A DNA stretch of 64,000 bases. Source: Populus alba (Eukaryota; Streptophyta; Magnoliopsida; Malpighiales; Salicaceae). Under the pieces are notes generated by a model. The model was not told the origin of the DNA and made no database searches. It was given only the letters and a program-made list of their open reading frames with translations. Each line of letters starts with the position of its first letter. Positions within the stretch are counted from its first letter, which is position 1. Below are positions 11,641 to 23,899 of this stretch, in pieces. The translations under genes and the position numbers were made by a program. Location: NCBI RefSeq assembly GCF_005239225.2, contig NC_133295.1:62001-126000 (forward strand), written 5' to 3'.

Positions 11641-12790
11641 AAAAAAAAAAAGACACCGAACCCAATACCAGTTGCTGCCCCCCTCAGCCCCTTTCTTTTT
11701 TTTCTTTTTTTTCCCGTAGCCCGGCCCTCAGCTCATCCTCATACCCTAGACTGAGCAGAACACAAAAAGAAGAAAAAAAAGGCCAAGCCACCTTCCTCAG
11801 CCTGAGCCCGCCCCCTCCGAGAGCAAAAGGCTCTTTCCTCACAGCCGGTAACCCTTTCCATGTCATCTTCATCCCCAAAGTCACGAGAGGAAACAAGAAA
11901 CCAAAACAACAAAACTGCCAAAAAGCAACCCGTTGCCGCAGCACCGTGTATCTCCTACAACTCCAGCAGCAACGCAGCGGCAACCGTGCGTCCCCTCCCT
12001 TGCATCAGTTGTCCATCCTGCGCCGGCCGTATCTCTAGCAAACCATCCTCTCTGCATAGCACTGTCCCTGCCCCTCTCGGCTGGCTCCCTATTCATGAGA
12101 AATACAACAGCAAAGTTGCTTCACGACAACAACAGGACTCCATCCTCAGCCATTAACAGTTTTGGCTCCAACTGAGAGTTCCATCCTCAGCATTGTTTGC
12201 AGCCAAGATTAGTAACAGCAACAGCAGCAGAGGGAACCCATCTTTCCATTCCTCCTCGCCTAAAGCAACAATTACCGGCGTCAGCTACATCCATGCACTT
12301 CCAGCAGCAGCCTGCTCTTCTCAGTGGTGGCAACACGAACTTCAGTGACCTGAGCGGCAGCCACCGTGAGCAACAACAGCTGTTTCTCCTTAATCATGGT
12401 TGCAGACATCCCTCCTCAGCACTAGCAAGGACGAAACCAGAAGAGAGAGAGAGAGAGAGAGAACAAAAAACCAGAGGGAAAGACGGAACAGAAGAAAAAA
12501 AGAGGAAAGACAGAGGTGGTTTGAAGGTCGTCTGCCCGCAAGCATCCAACGCCACCAGCAGCGACGTCTTCATGCCAGCACTGTGTCTTCAGCAAGTCCA
12601 GCACTGCAAACAACATCAGCAACAGAGGAGTTTCCTCCATCTCTGCCGTAAACATCTCTTTTTCTCTCGGCCGAACGCCAGCCTCCAGCCTACAATAGCA
12701 GCACCCTGTAAAGTTCATTCAATAGCAAGAGTTCTTCATCATCGCCTCGTGACCTCGTCTCCAGCAACTAAAGTCCCATCCCAGGTAAGC
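11641..12790. other. C-rich leader-like stretch with spurious open frames
   Basis: Unusually C/CA-rich for this window, so several frames stay open by composition alone (for example 12197-12943 on the plus strand). Translations are low-complexity Q, S, H, P and R strings without domain signatures. A similar C-rich stretch lies at 17880-18530. Both are best explained as untranslated leader or LTR DNA of large retroelements. Confidence 0.45.
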
Positions 12791-12839
12791 TTCCTTCTCT
12801 GTTATGCCAAAATTAATTACCTTGCCAATGTAGCATTAG

Positions 12840-13217
12840 GAGTGAGAAAAAAACCGAGAAACCGAGAAAACCGAAAAAAAAAAATGATTAAACAGATTAA
12901 AATTTTGAAAAAACTGACCGGTTCGGTTCGGTATCGGTTATAGGCATATAAAACCGAACCAAACCTAAAAAATAACCGACAAAAAACCGAGTCAAACCAA
13001 GAAAACCGAGCCAAAACCGGAAAAAACCGAAAAGTCAAGCCAAAACCGGAAAAAACCGAGCCAACCCGGTTTGAACCGGTTTTTTCCCTAAAAAACCGAA
13101 CCGAAACCGGCTGGTTTGAATTGGTTTTGGTTCGGTTTTGGTTTTTTTTAAAAAAAAAATTTCGGTTTGGTTACTTTTTTTGATAAAAACCGAACCGAAC
13201 CGAATTTACTCAACCCT
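12840..13217. repeat. CCGAA/TTCGG-rich palindromic repeat
   Basis: Dozens of accgaa, aaccgg and cggttcgg units, in the sense mostly on the left and as their reverse complement on the right (for example accggttcggttcggt at 12918-12933 against aaccgaaccgaaccg at 13188-13202). The whole can fold into a long imperfect hairpin. This composition is known as a dispersed repeat in dicots. No coding capacity. Confidence 0.75.
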
Positions 13218-13392
13218 ATGTAGCATGCATGTGTGAGTTATTCACGCGCATTCATGCAACAGTGGCCACACTGGGTCACTGGTACCTAGTGACCCGACCC
13301 TTTTTCTTTTTTAAAAAATTTTTTGAGACTGGGTTACGTAAATAAAAAGAGAATAAAAATAGTTCTTGTTTCTTTTAATATAAAATTTTGCA

Positions 13393-13520
13393 GATTTATT
13401 TACTGGTGCCAAAGTCAAGAATACCGTATTTTTTAGGTTGCGCTATATTTACTAACGTCAAAATTTGAAATATTCATAGGAAGATATTCACTGACGCTAG
13501 AGTCGGGAATATTATAGAAA
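13393..13520. repeat. Three imperfect 40-50 bp repeats in LTR-like DNA
   Basis: Similar lines begin at about 13393 (gatttatttactggtgcc), 13443 (ctatatttactaacgtc) and 13483 (gatattcactgacgct), each followed by a version of aaagtcaagaata. Short internal repeats of this kind are common in the R/U5 part of plant gypsy LTRs. The module with the reverse complement of 11248 follows at 13653. Confidence 0.5.
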
Positions 13521-14349
13521 GAATATAAGAACATAACAAAAACAAATCTCTAACAGTTTAAGACAACCAACAATGCAACCTACTACAGGTAGGACACTTA
13601 AAGGATAATAATATCTTCCCTTTTGTGTAACCAGTTTAGGTTTCTAATGACTATAATACTAGGTAGCAACTCCTTAAACACAACATTTTTTCCTAAAAGA
13701 AAAAAATGCCAGATATCTATTCTTTTTTCCAATCTAGATAATTTTTAATCGGTCTCCGCAATGTCCGGGTGTGACAATGGTCATTAGGAACTTATGGTCT
13801 GCTAGAGTCTTAGTAGGGGACTAGTTGTGCAAAGGGAAGACACGTCACCCCCAGTGCACCCTACCTAAGGCAAGCTGCATTGTTGTTTAATTATTATTTT
13901 TTTCTAAGTTCATTTTTTATTCGTTGCTTTTTTCTAAAGTTCAAGGTAGATCTCTCTTCATAAAAAAGTCTCTACCTTATCGGGTTAAATCCTAACCACT
14001 CTAAAGTCTGAATTTTATCATCGTATTTTTACACCTTGTATCTTCAATATCTAAGGATGTATTTTAACGTGTAATTTTACACCTTACAGATATTAAAGTC
14101 TACATCTGAACTTTAAAAAAAAAATTGGAAAAAGATTTTTGATATTTTGGTCAAACCCTAATGGATGTTCATAAACTAGTTATGATATTCATTTTTTTTT
14201 ATTTTCAAAACATGAGAAAGATGCAATTTTTTAATGAAAATATCTTGGAAATTTTTTTAGTATTTGGCCGTATGCATGAAAATAAAATATTTTTTTTTCT
14301 TTTGAAAAAGAAAATTAATTTAAAAGTTTTGAGATTATTTTTATTTTTT

Positions 14350-14352
<3 letters not shown>
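13521..14352. other. Decayed LTR/leader-like DNA
   Basis: It includes the inverted module ataatactaggtagcaactcc at 13653-13673 and a stretch around 13790-13880 that looks like retroelement leader. No protein domain found. Confidence 0.35.

Positions 14353-14409
<57 letters not shown>
14353..14409. repeat. (AT)n microsatellite
   Basis: About 28 AT units, one of the longest in the window. Confidence 0.97.
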
Positions 14410-14412
<3 letters not shown>

Positions 14413-14534
14413 TGCATGGGTTAGGCCTGGCCAGACATTTGGTTTGGGCCAGAATTGGTCCGACCCAAACTCCACTGGAACAATGGCCGTGAATTATAAT
14501 TCACGTTCCATTGTTTAAAAAAATAGAACTCTAC

Positions 14535-14577
14535 AAGAAGAAGAAGAAGAAGAAGAAGAAGAAGAAGAAGAAGAAGG
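14535..14577. repeat. (AAG)n microsatellite
   Basis: About 14 AAG units. A G-rich leader-like stretch (14578-14990) with a short (GA)n run at 14858-14876 follows. Confidence 0.95.
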
Positions 14578-16200
14578 GGAAAGGGAGTGGACCACCGGGC
14601 ATGACGGTGATGGTTGGCTAGCGTGGAGGACGACATGAGGCTGGTGGTGGCGTTGATGGAGACTCCAGCCGCCAAAGCTGCAGCTGCTGCTATTGTGGTT
14701 GGTACTTGAGTTGCTCATAATTGGAGCTGTTGGAGTGGCCGAGGAGAGAGTCGTCACCTATGTTGCTACTGGTAAGGATGCAAGCCGCTAGAAATGGTGA
14801 TTGCTTCTATTGTTGATGTTGAGGTCGTGGTGACATAGCAAAAGAGTTTTGCGGAGAAGAGAGAGAGAGAGAGAGAGTTGGTGCAACCATCATGTGAGGT
14901 GGTTGAGCGGTTGTTTGTGGTGGAAAAGACGTTGGTGAGAGTAGTGGTGGTCGCGATTAACTATTGGGATGATGAAGAGTGAGAGAGAGAAAAAAAAAAC
15001 TTTATGATTAAACATCTTTTAAACTCGTTATTAATGTGAATAACTACTAGATTATTGGTTAATCATGCATAAAAAAGGTGTATGTGCAAAAACTATGAAC
15101 GAAAATAGGTCCAAACCTAGGGGTGAAGGCAATGTTCTTCCAAGAACACAAAGAACATCGTCTAAAACCCAGAAAAAAACCTAGAAATGCCCAGAAATGG
15201 CAGCCCTTGCCAAGTCCAAAAATGGTAGCCACTGTCAAGCCTAGAAATGGACATTTTTTGCCTCTAAAACATGTTTTTTTATCACAACAAGTCACAATAT
15301 CATACACAAACATGTTTGAATATAAAAACTAACAAAAAAACATCAGAACATCAAAATCAAGCAAAAAGTACCAAATCAAAAAAACATAAACTTAAAATAG
15401 ACTATATGTTCATATAACATAGATTCAAAATTGGTTTTCTGAAACCATTTTGGGCATGAACAGACTTAGCAAACCCAGGGTAAAACACCATTTCTTTAAC
15501 ATGTATAGCTTAAATTAAACAAAAACTAAGACAACATTATATATTAAAAACAAACTTAAACAACAACTTTAATGTATCAAGAACATAAAATAAACATAAA
15601 AATCAAGATCATTAAATATATATAAAAAAGCAACAAAGAAGTAAATACAACATTACTTGTTGAGCATTCAAACCTCTTTTTCCATGCTTATAGACATAAA
15701 TATAAAATAAAAGTAAATAAAAAAAATTAAAAACATGGCATAAAAGACCTACTTTTAAATCCAAAAAGCACACGTAAAATAGATACCCTCTCTCTCTCTC
15801 TCTCTCTCTTGAAAATGTTTGCCTATCATAAACTTGCAAAGCTAAGAAATCTTTTGTTTACACTTTTGGACTTCTACACTTATGTTTCTTATTGATATTT
15901 TTATTATCCTTTCTTTTCTTTTTTTCCCCTCCTCATCCCCCTTCTCTTTCTTTTTTCCTCTAAACTTGGGGGTATTTATATGGTTTTGAGAGGTTTTGAA
16001 TCAATTTCCGATCTCTTAATCTTGAGGAAGGTTGTTGTAAACCCTTGATCTACTCATTGAGAAGGCTTTGTGTGTGAACTCATGAAAAATAGGTTAGTTT
16101 TTCGCTTGAGAGTTGTATTATTAGGGCTGACTTGGTTGCCCACTTTCGAGGCCTCGTCGTAGCAATTCCAACGTCATTGTCGCCTAAGACCACCTAAAAT
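14578..16200. other. G-rich then AT-rich non-coding DNA
   Basis: No gene recognised. Around 15150-15260 there is a short imperfect repeat of about 28 bp (units with aatggcagcc / aatggtagcc), and a (CT)n run lies at about 15788-15808. This fits old LTR DNA. Confidence 0.35.
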
Positions 16201-17880
16201 TGGTGGAGGGAATGCATACCTTTTAATTTAGCCCTTGATTTAGTCAATTCAAGTCCCTATATTCAAACATGTTTTCTACCTTCGTCATTGGTTTTGGATT
16301 TCTTCAAAAAAAAAAAAAATCTTTAATTGCTTATCAAACTTCAATATTTATGCAATTAAATCCTTGATTTAACTAAATTAACTCCTAAAAATTGCAATTT
16401 GACCCTCAAACTTCAATTTCTTCTAGTTAAAGTTTAAATTGATTTTAAAAAATCAATTTCTCTTGCAATTAAGCCCTTAATAAATTCAAATAGACCTTGA
16501 AAAATTATAATTGGGTCCTTAAACATTCAATTTTAAATTTTCCTCCTCAAATTGAATTTTCTTTGCCAATAAGGCTTTCATTAGTCGAAAATATACTATC
16601 AAAATTTTCAATCTTGTATATTTAATCTTTCTTAACTAGTCTTCAACAATTTCCTAGGTGTTCTGGTATAATTTGTTCACTAATTTATATTTTTTGTATT
16701 TTTTTTGTATTTTTCTCTTTATTTTTTATTTATGTGGGACCCTAAAATGTGACAATAATTTTCTTCATTTTTTATTTCATTTTTGCTTTAAATAAATCTT
16801 GAAAATCATAAAAAAATCTAAAATGCAAAAATATAAAAACAAATAAAAAATAATTGAGCATCATATGAAAAAAAAAATGATTTTAGGATTTTTTAGGTTG
16901 AATTGAAGTTTGAATTGAAGAAAAAATTAAGAAAATGGCTTAATTTGATTTATTTTAGCCAAGAACGAAAGAAATTTGAAGTTTAAGAATGATTTGGAAA
17001 CAAATAGCTAAGTTAAAAAAACAATGAAGGGCCTAATTGAAAAAAAAGTTAAAATCAAGAGTTAGATTAGTCAAAATTGCATATTTTTTAGAACCAATGG
17101 TATATTTGCAACAAGTGATTATATTTGGAGGTCTAAATTTATCCAATTAAGGCTGCCATTGAAAAAAAAGAAGAAGGAGATTTATGGTTTAAATCATAGA
17201 GAATTCAAGATCTAAAGCTCTAATTGTATTGAATTTTTTTTAAAAAAATCATAAGTCAAAGACTATAATAAAAAGAGGGAAATATTTCAAGGACCATTTA
17301 ACTATTTATATAATTTCATTTCAATCCTAATGGTTTCTTTACAATCGTTTTAGTTCAATTAAATACCAATCTAGTCCAATTATTTCCAATTAATTCCAAT
17401 TTAATCCACTGATTTTGTCCAAATTAATTCAATTTAGTCTAGAATCAATTTCGGATCTTTCAGTCACAATCCCAGCTCTCAAATCGAGATCAACCAATCT
17501 GCAACTCTGATTGATAAACGTGGGATTTTATTCTTCAGCTATAATCATGGGATTGCATCTTAATTAATGCCTTGAATCAGCTCCTCAAACCCAGAATTCC
17601 AGCAAGTCTTCAATCAAATCTCCAAGAATCATTCAAATTCCAACATTTTCTCTCCATAAAGGGAACGCACAACAAAGAACACAAGGGGGTATTCACCGGC
17701 ATACAGAGACAGAGCATTGACCAAAAAAATCCATAAACACCTACTACCCTTTTTCCAACCGATCAAAAGCCTCCCACAAAGAAAAATAAAGAAATTGGGA
17801 AATTTTCCCAGATTTCTATCAATCTTTTTCATCTCTCAGACAAGGAAAAGACAAAAAAAAAAGAGCAAAAGACAGCCTTT
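16201..17880. other. Old LTR-like DNA with inverted halves
   Basis: 16200-16570 carries repeated lines of the type 'aatttgaccctcaaacttcaat'; 16850-17130 carries the same style reversed ('gaagggcctaattgaaa'). Such lines are frequent in degenerate plant gypsy LTRs. I see no coding domains, and boundaries cannot be drawn. Confidence 0.3.
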
Positions 17881-18640
17881 AATTCCAGGGAGTCTCCACC
17901 AAAAACAAACCAACCATCATCCAAACCAGTAGCCTTCACCACCCTTTACCATCACCATACTCAACCTTCAAAGAACCAGAGAGCCTCTCAACCGAGACCA
18001 CCACCATCTTAGGCTCCAACCGAGACAAGCCTTCACTCCCTCATGCATTGACCCAATAACCATCACCACTCTCAACCTCACCCATTTCTCTTCCACTGCC
18101 CATAACAGCGCCTCCAGTAGCTCCACCACAGCTCTGCCTCAACCACCGAGTTCTACTTCCACACCCCATAGCATCACCAACCCACAAAAAAAAGAAAAAA
18201 GACTCATAAAGCCTTGAACCTAGCAGTCTCCTTAGGTTAGCCGAACCAAAAACCAGACATCTTTCCCCTCCTCTGGCCAAAGTCCCATTAAAAAAACCAC
18301 CCACAAGATCAAAACCTCATCACAGACCCGTATTCCCTCTTTCACGCCGGTATCCGTGACCCATCTCCTGTCCCCCTCATCAAACCATCTCTCACAACCG
18401 CAACAATCAAGACACCCAAAAAAAACTCAAAGCCACTTCCTTCCTCTTCTGTCACCCCTCCGGACCGATCCAGCAACGTCCAGCCACCACACACAGTCGG
18501 CATCTCCTACAGTTAGCCACCTAAGTTCCTTTACTTGTGGTAATAAACCTGAGAGCATAAGAAGAAGAAGAAGAGAAGATTATAAAGTCTTGTACTGCCA
18601 AATTTAATTCTTTCTTTTACAGGTTCATTTTAATTAACGC
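17881..18640. other. C-rich leader-like stretch
   Basis: C/A-rich sequence similar in style to 11641-12790, with spurious open frames on both strands and no recognisable domain. A leader of a decayed LTR element is the most economical reading. Confidence 0.35.
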
Positions 18641-20825
18641 ATGGGGAAGACACGCGCACACCATTTCCAGGACAATCAATTGAGTATCGCGTGTTTGCAC
18701 GCGCGACACGTGCTCCTATGTTATGTTATTTCCCAGCAAATTTTGGTGTTTATTTTCACCCTCGAATATAAATTTCGAACCCTGAATAAATACTTTCATT
18801 ATTTGTGTGTTTAAATTTCATGTATATTACTTTTTTTTTTTTTTTGTAGTGATATTCTCATATAATAATATATAAAAAAACAAAAAATTATGATATGGAA
18901 AAACCAATATAAATAAATGGGTCAAAGCCCAAACCTCATTAAGATCCATATAGCTAATAGTTAGGTCCAAAACTCAACTCACATCATCAATATGGGTTTA
19001 AAGTTTAATTTTTATTATTTTATATGAGTCCAATGCATATTCTTAATAATTTGGATGTGATCTATCTTTTCAGAGATAATTTTTTTTTTTTCACATGTCT
19101 CCTTTTAAAAAATAACTAACGAGTTATGTTTACTTTTAGTAATTTCAAAGAAAATTTCTTTTGAGGACTTGATGTCAACATCCTCGACGAGCCTTTTATT
19201 TTTAAGAAATGATATCAAATTTTTCACAGAATAATTAAAAAAAAATTACAATAATTAATGGTAATAATAAAAAATTAGGAGAAAACACATTAAATGTAAC
19301 CTTTCATAAGGAAAAAAAAAAAGATGTTGTAAGGATGACATTGTTCTTCCCTTAAATATAATTAACTCCTTACCTAAATTTTTGAAACCAATTCACATTT
19401 TATGATATCTAGTTTCCTTTAATTACTAGGTGACGACTCCTAATTATCCACGATACACATTTTTTACCCTACCACGACATTCACCAAGATGCGACTCCGC
19501 TGTCACTCCATTGCGAACATCACCCATCACAAAAAAAAAAAAAGGTTGAGGTGGTTCAAGCATGCAAAACTCTGGATGATGACATAACTAAAGCAACATC
19601 CTGGAAACAAAAATTGAATAAAACAAAATTAAGTGAGTATACGTCTATATTTAATAAATCAATTCTATTTAATTCAAGAATAAAAATAATTTTTAAAAAT
19701 AAACTTAACAATGAATAATAAATAAAAAGACCTTATGTAACCCAATGAAAAAAATATATGATAAAACCAAGGTCATAGAAAGCATGAAAAAAAAAATCAA
19801 GCTCAATTTCCAATTAAATAAATATTAAATAATGAAATTAAAAAAACATTAGCTTAAAAAAATGATAAAAAAAAACTAAAGCAATCCTAGGCATATTTCA
19901 TGAAAGCTAGGTTAATTTCTAAAGTTTACAACCCATGAAATCTTAGACACGAGCTTAACCAAGCTCAAATCCAAACCAATCAAATGTTGTAGAATTAAAT
20001 GGAGTAAAAAAAAATACTGTTTTTGAAAATTTTGCAAAGCAAAAAAAAAAAACAAGAATAAAATCTAATAGGAAAAAAATTACGGGAATTAAAAAAAATG
20101 CAATTCTAAAAATTACCTTAGATTACAAGAAATAGCAATAAAAGAATGTTAATCAAATTTGACAAAGAAAAAAAAAATTAAATGAGGATAAAATCAAAAG
20201 AAAAATCTAATTCAATAAAAAAATATAACAAAAAGAAGAAGGACTAAATAAAAAAGAAATAAAAATTTAGAGGATAACTTGGAAAACGGGTGGTAGAACG
20301 CAAACACTAAGAAAAAAAAAGGGCTTCAATGACAAATTAGACCCCCCATCAATGCCTGCACCACATATCCAGGGTGCAAACACTAAGAAGAAGTTAAAGC
20401 CAACGAAGCTGCTAACCCTTCTACAGTGTGAGTCAACCTTTTTTTTTTAATTATTGAGATACTTAAATGACCTCACCCCAATCAATTAATTACAAAAAAA
20501 AAAAGTAATAAAATGACACAAATACCCTTTAGTCTAAGAGTAAACTTATTTGACACCAAAGATGCCAAGATAAAAACTATTTTATCCTTAAACCCATGGC
20601 AAAGAACTTTTATTTTTTCGAAAGCCAAGAAGGAAAATACATTTTTCCCGTCGATAAAGAAATGTAGCTAGGTGAACATTGTTTTCAACATTGTCTTCTA
20701 TTGTGATTTTTTGTCATGGAGGTTTCTTTTTGCTTACGGTAGAGATTAATATGAAGTCAGAAGAGGATGACTTCGAAGTCACAATAAAAGATATTGATGA
20801 TAATGTTAACTGTAAAGGAAAGGGA
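18641..20825. other. AT-rich decayed retroelement DNA
   Basis: It contains the module aattactaggtgacgactcc (19421-19440), matching 13653-13673 in the same sense, and gcgactccgctg at 19491-19502, which resembles sequence found next to the primer site of TAT/Ogre-type elements. No open frames of substance. Confidence 0.35.
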
Positions 20826-20852
20826 CATATATATATATATATATATATATAT
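20826..20852. repeat. (AT)n microsatellite
   Basis: About 13 AT units. Confidence 0.95.
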
Positions 20853-21115
20853 TATCAAAATAAGATAGATGGCATGGCGATGGGGTTTGGTGCAAGAGTC
20901 ACGCAGAGCAGTGTATCGCACTTTATTCAAGGCAGACACTGAGGACTTTCCATATCAGATATTTTTTAAAGTTTCAAACGCAAGTGGGGCAAAGTGGCAA
21001 ACCTATTTTTCGTCATGTAGATGACATCACCCGCTTGCCTTCGTGATGATGCCATAAATCTTTTATCTAAGGGTCTGTCACATGCTTGACATTAATTAAA
21101 GCAACCCCCCTACAG

Positions 21116-22338
21116 GGAGTGTTTGTTTAAATGTCTGTTTGATATTGAGATTGCTGTTGTGGTTGTAGTTTTAAAAAAATTATTTATAAAAAGTATTTTT
21201 AGTTGAGATTGATTTGAAAAAATATATGTTTGATTAAAATTGTGGTTGAAATTGAGGTTGAGCAAAAAATAGTTTAATGTGTTTGGTAAAAAAATATTTT
21301 TCAAATTGAGGTTATAAAATAATTAATATATATATATATATATATATTAATGATTTTTAATTTAAATATTTTAGATTTAACCACTGTTATTATATCATGA
21401 AATAAATAATATTGATATCAAATATTTTTTATTCTTCCATTAAACTATGTGCAATGTTATTACATAAGAAATCTATCCAACAAGGACTATATTTTTCATG
21501 GTTTCTTAAGTGCGCAACAACAAAAACTGAATTTTTTGTTACGTCATTAAGCGATCTCCTTTTAAGTTTTTGAATAAAACACAATTAAAATAAAAATAAA
21601 AAATGAATTTCTTTTTATGTAGTGTTATTAAATAATATTAAATACTAGTTTTTCAAGTAAAATACATTTTTTTAAAAAAAAAATTATAATTTTATTATGT
21701 ACAAAATTCATTCAACAAGAACTACAGAAAAAATAATTTTTTGAGCGTGCAATAAAATTAAGTAAAATATTATCAGGAATAAAATTGAGATTACAATACG
21801 AGTAAATTTAATTCACCTTAAACTAATTTTTTTAAAAAATAATATTGTTCATGTTCACGTGAACAATGCGAGTAAAATCAATTAATTGCATTAATTTTTC
21901 AAGAAAAAAAAAAACTAAACTTCTTGCAATGTTTTTTTTTTTTAAAAAAAAAAAAAACTAAAACTGTAACAGTGCGAGTGAATTAATTCACTCGCACTAT
22001 TGCAACAGTGGAGCCACCATAGAAGAATATTTAGCATGATGGCCATTGTAAACCTTGAGTGCTGGAGTGTTTGTTCGTCAATATCAAGTTTAACACGGGG
22101 AAAAGGAAGAGAGCTGTTAGCTCAAGCAAGGAAAGTTTTTAATTACAAGAAAAAAAGTGTCAATAAAAGAAGAGTACGGAGTGAAAAGCAGGTGTGAGTT
22201 GCTTTTCAATATCTGAGGTTTGACCTCAGTTTTTGCATGGGGTCCATGTCAAATAAAAATGCGTTTTGAGATTACCAAACATCAAAGTCCTGCTTTTATT
22301 GTAAACTGTAGCCGTAACCGTGCCAAACAGCCACTAAA
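21116..22338. mobile_element. Non-autonomous DNA-transposon-like element, about 1.2 kb
   Basis: The left end reads ggagtgtttgttt. The reverse complement of the right end reads tttagtggctgtttg, a weak inverted match. The pentamer tacag occurs immediately outside both proposed ends (21111-21115 and 22339-22343). There is no coding potential. Inside are two similar segments with gcgagtaaaatcaatt (21867) and gcgagtgaattaattcactcgc (21975), the second a perfect hairpin. A hAT-like or other MITE relative is possible; the family is not determined. Confidence 0.4.
21326..21348. repeat. (AT)n microsatellite
   Basis: About 11 AT units inside the proposed non-autonomous element. Confidence 0.9.
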
Positions 22339-22517
22339 TACAGTTAAAAGAAAAGTAAAGTAATACAGTGAAAAATAATAATAATTTGAGATCTAGAATA
22401 TTTTTACAGTTACAGATGCAATATAGGATGCCAGAGTCATAAATACCATATCATTGCACATTATCAGATTTAACACTTTTTTGATGAATTTTTTATTAGT
22501 ATTTATAATAGCAATCC

Positions 22518-22520
<3 letters not shown>

Positions 22521-22575
<55 letters not shown>
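22521..22575. repeat. (TA)n microsatellite
   Basis: About 27 TA units at the left edge of the CACTA remnant, possibly where its left terminus was lost. Confidence 0.95.
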
Positions 22576-22577
<2 letters not shown>

Positions 22578-23084
22578 CCAACGAGCTCTTGGAAAGAAAT
22601 AGTCGATAAAAATTATTCTTGTCGGTGATTTATGAACAGCTAATGAGTCTACTGATAATAAATATATCAATAAATTTATAAACAAATAAAGCGCGCTAAA
22701 AAATAATTTGGCTTCATTATTCAATCGGTAAATTAACTATCATTGACAAGAAAACCGTATATAATATTATTAGTGTTTTTATTTGTCTATTAATATATCC
22801 ATCAGTAAATATAACATATCATCGACAAAATACCATCTGTAATTCCATCGGTGAGTTAATAATAGCAGTGAAATTTACATTAATTCTTTTTCATCGGTAA
22901 TTCTTTTCCATCCGAAGGAATTGTTTCGTGGGTAACCCCGTAAGTAATATTTTTTTAAAAAATATATTGAATAGAAGTGGAAAAATAATTAAAATCAAAT
23001 AAATTAATATAAAAATCAAATATTTATTACAAATTTAAACATTTATATGTTCATATACAATAAATTTAAGATAGAGTCGGCTCT

Positions 23085-23690
23085 AGAGGAGGAGGAATAT
23101 GAGGCTAGTTGTCGCCGAGATCATGAGGCCAATTAGAGGGTGCACATGTACCTCTCATATGTTATCTCATCTCCATTATCAATTGACGGAGTTCTTCATA
23201 ATCAGTAATAAGTCGTTCACATTTATCACTAACATGGGTCATCTGAGCATGTACTCGTTGGTCTAATATCGTCGTGAACTCTGAAGTTATAGTGTTTGGA
23301 ATCAATTGCAAGCATCAAATGGTCAAAGCACTACGAGTTGTTTGCAAGTTCTCGGTCGTAATGTTAGAGAGTCTATACAACCAATTTCTATTTGGTTCAT
23401 CAGATAATTTTGCTTTCAACCATAAATCTAGATCGAGATTCAGACGGGTTGAAGAATCATCCCCGTATCTTTCCTTCAACTGATTGTTATGTGTATCCTA
23501 GATAGGAAAAATAAATTCATCAGATTCAAGAAAATAATAACTAAAAAAAAAAACGGTTGAAAACCAACATATCATAAAGTATTGAGCTTGGCTATCCACA
23601 AACTGCTAGAACCATTTTTTATGGTCATCACTTGCACGTGCGTTTCAACAAAAAGCTCTATTAGGCTAGGCTCGCATCCAAGAATTGCAG
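23085..23690 (-). pseudogene. CACTA second protein (Transposase_24 / Ptta-En/Spm type) remnant
   Basis: On the minus strand the sequence reads an ELFVETHVQV stretch (about 23660), then DLWLKAKLSDEPNRNWLYRLSN (about 23350-23420), and a long tail that ends near MREV-type sequence. The second phrase corresponds to LWLKAESNGGPDRNHMYGLSN in copy B (48650-48710). Stops and a poly-T tract interrupt it. Confidence 0.65.
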
Positions 23691-23899
23691 TCTGCAAGAA
23701 AAAATATTGTCAATTAAATATATTTATAAAAAACAACTAATAAAAAATGGATGTATTAAAAAAAAAAAAAAACCCTACCATCCTATCAGTTTATGATATT
23801 ATAAGAGATAAATTGTTTGAAAATAATGACATGTTAAGTAGTATACTTACTAAATAAAAGGTTTCAATTTATCACAGTTAAATAACACATAATTATGTG

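Noticed and set aside
12197..12943. A 248-codon plus-strand open frame
   Set aside because: The translation is low-complexity and Q/H/P/K-rich, runs into the CCGAA repeat, and shows no domain. It stays open because the region is C-rich.
14421..14757. Serine/leucine-rich minus-strand frames near the AAG repeat
   Set aside because: They are translations of the microsatellite and of G-rich leader DNA.
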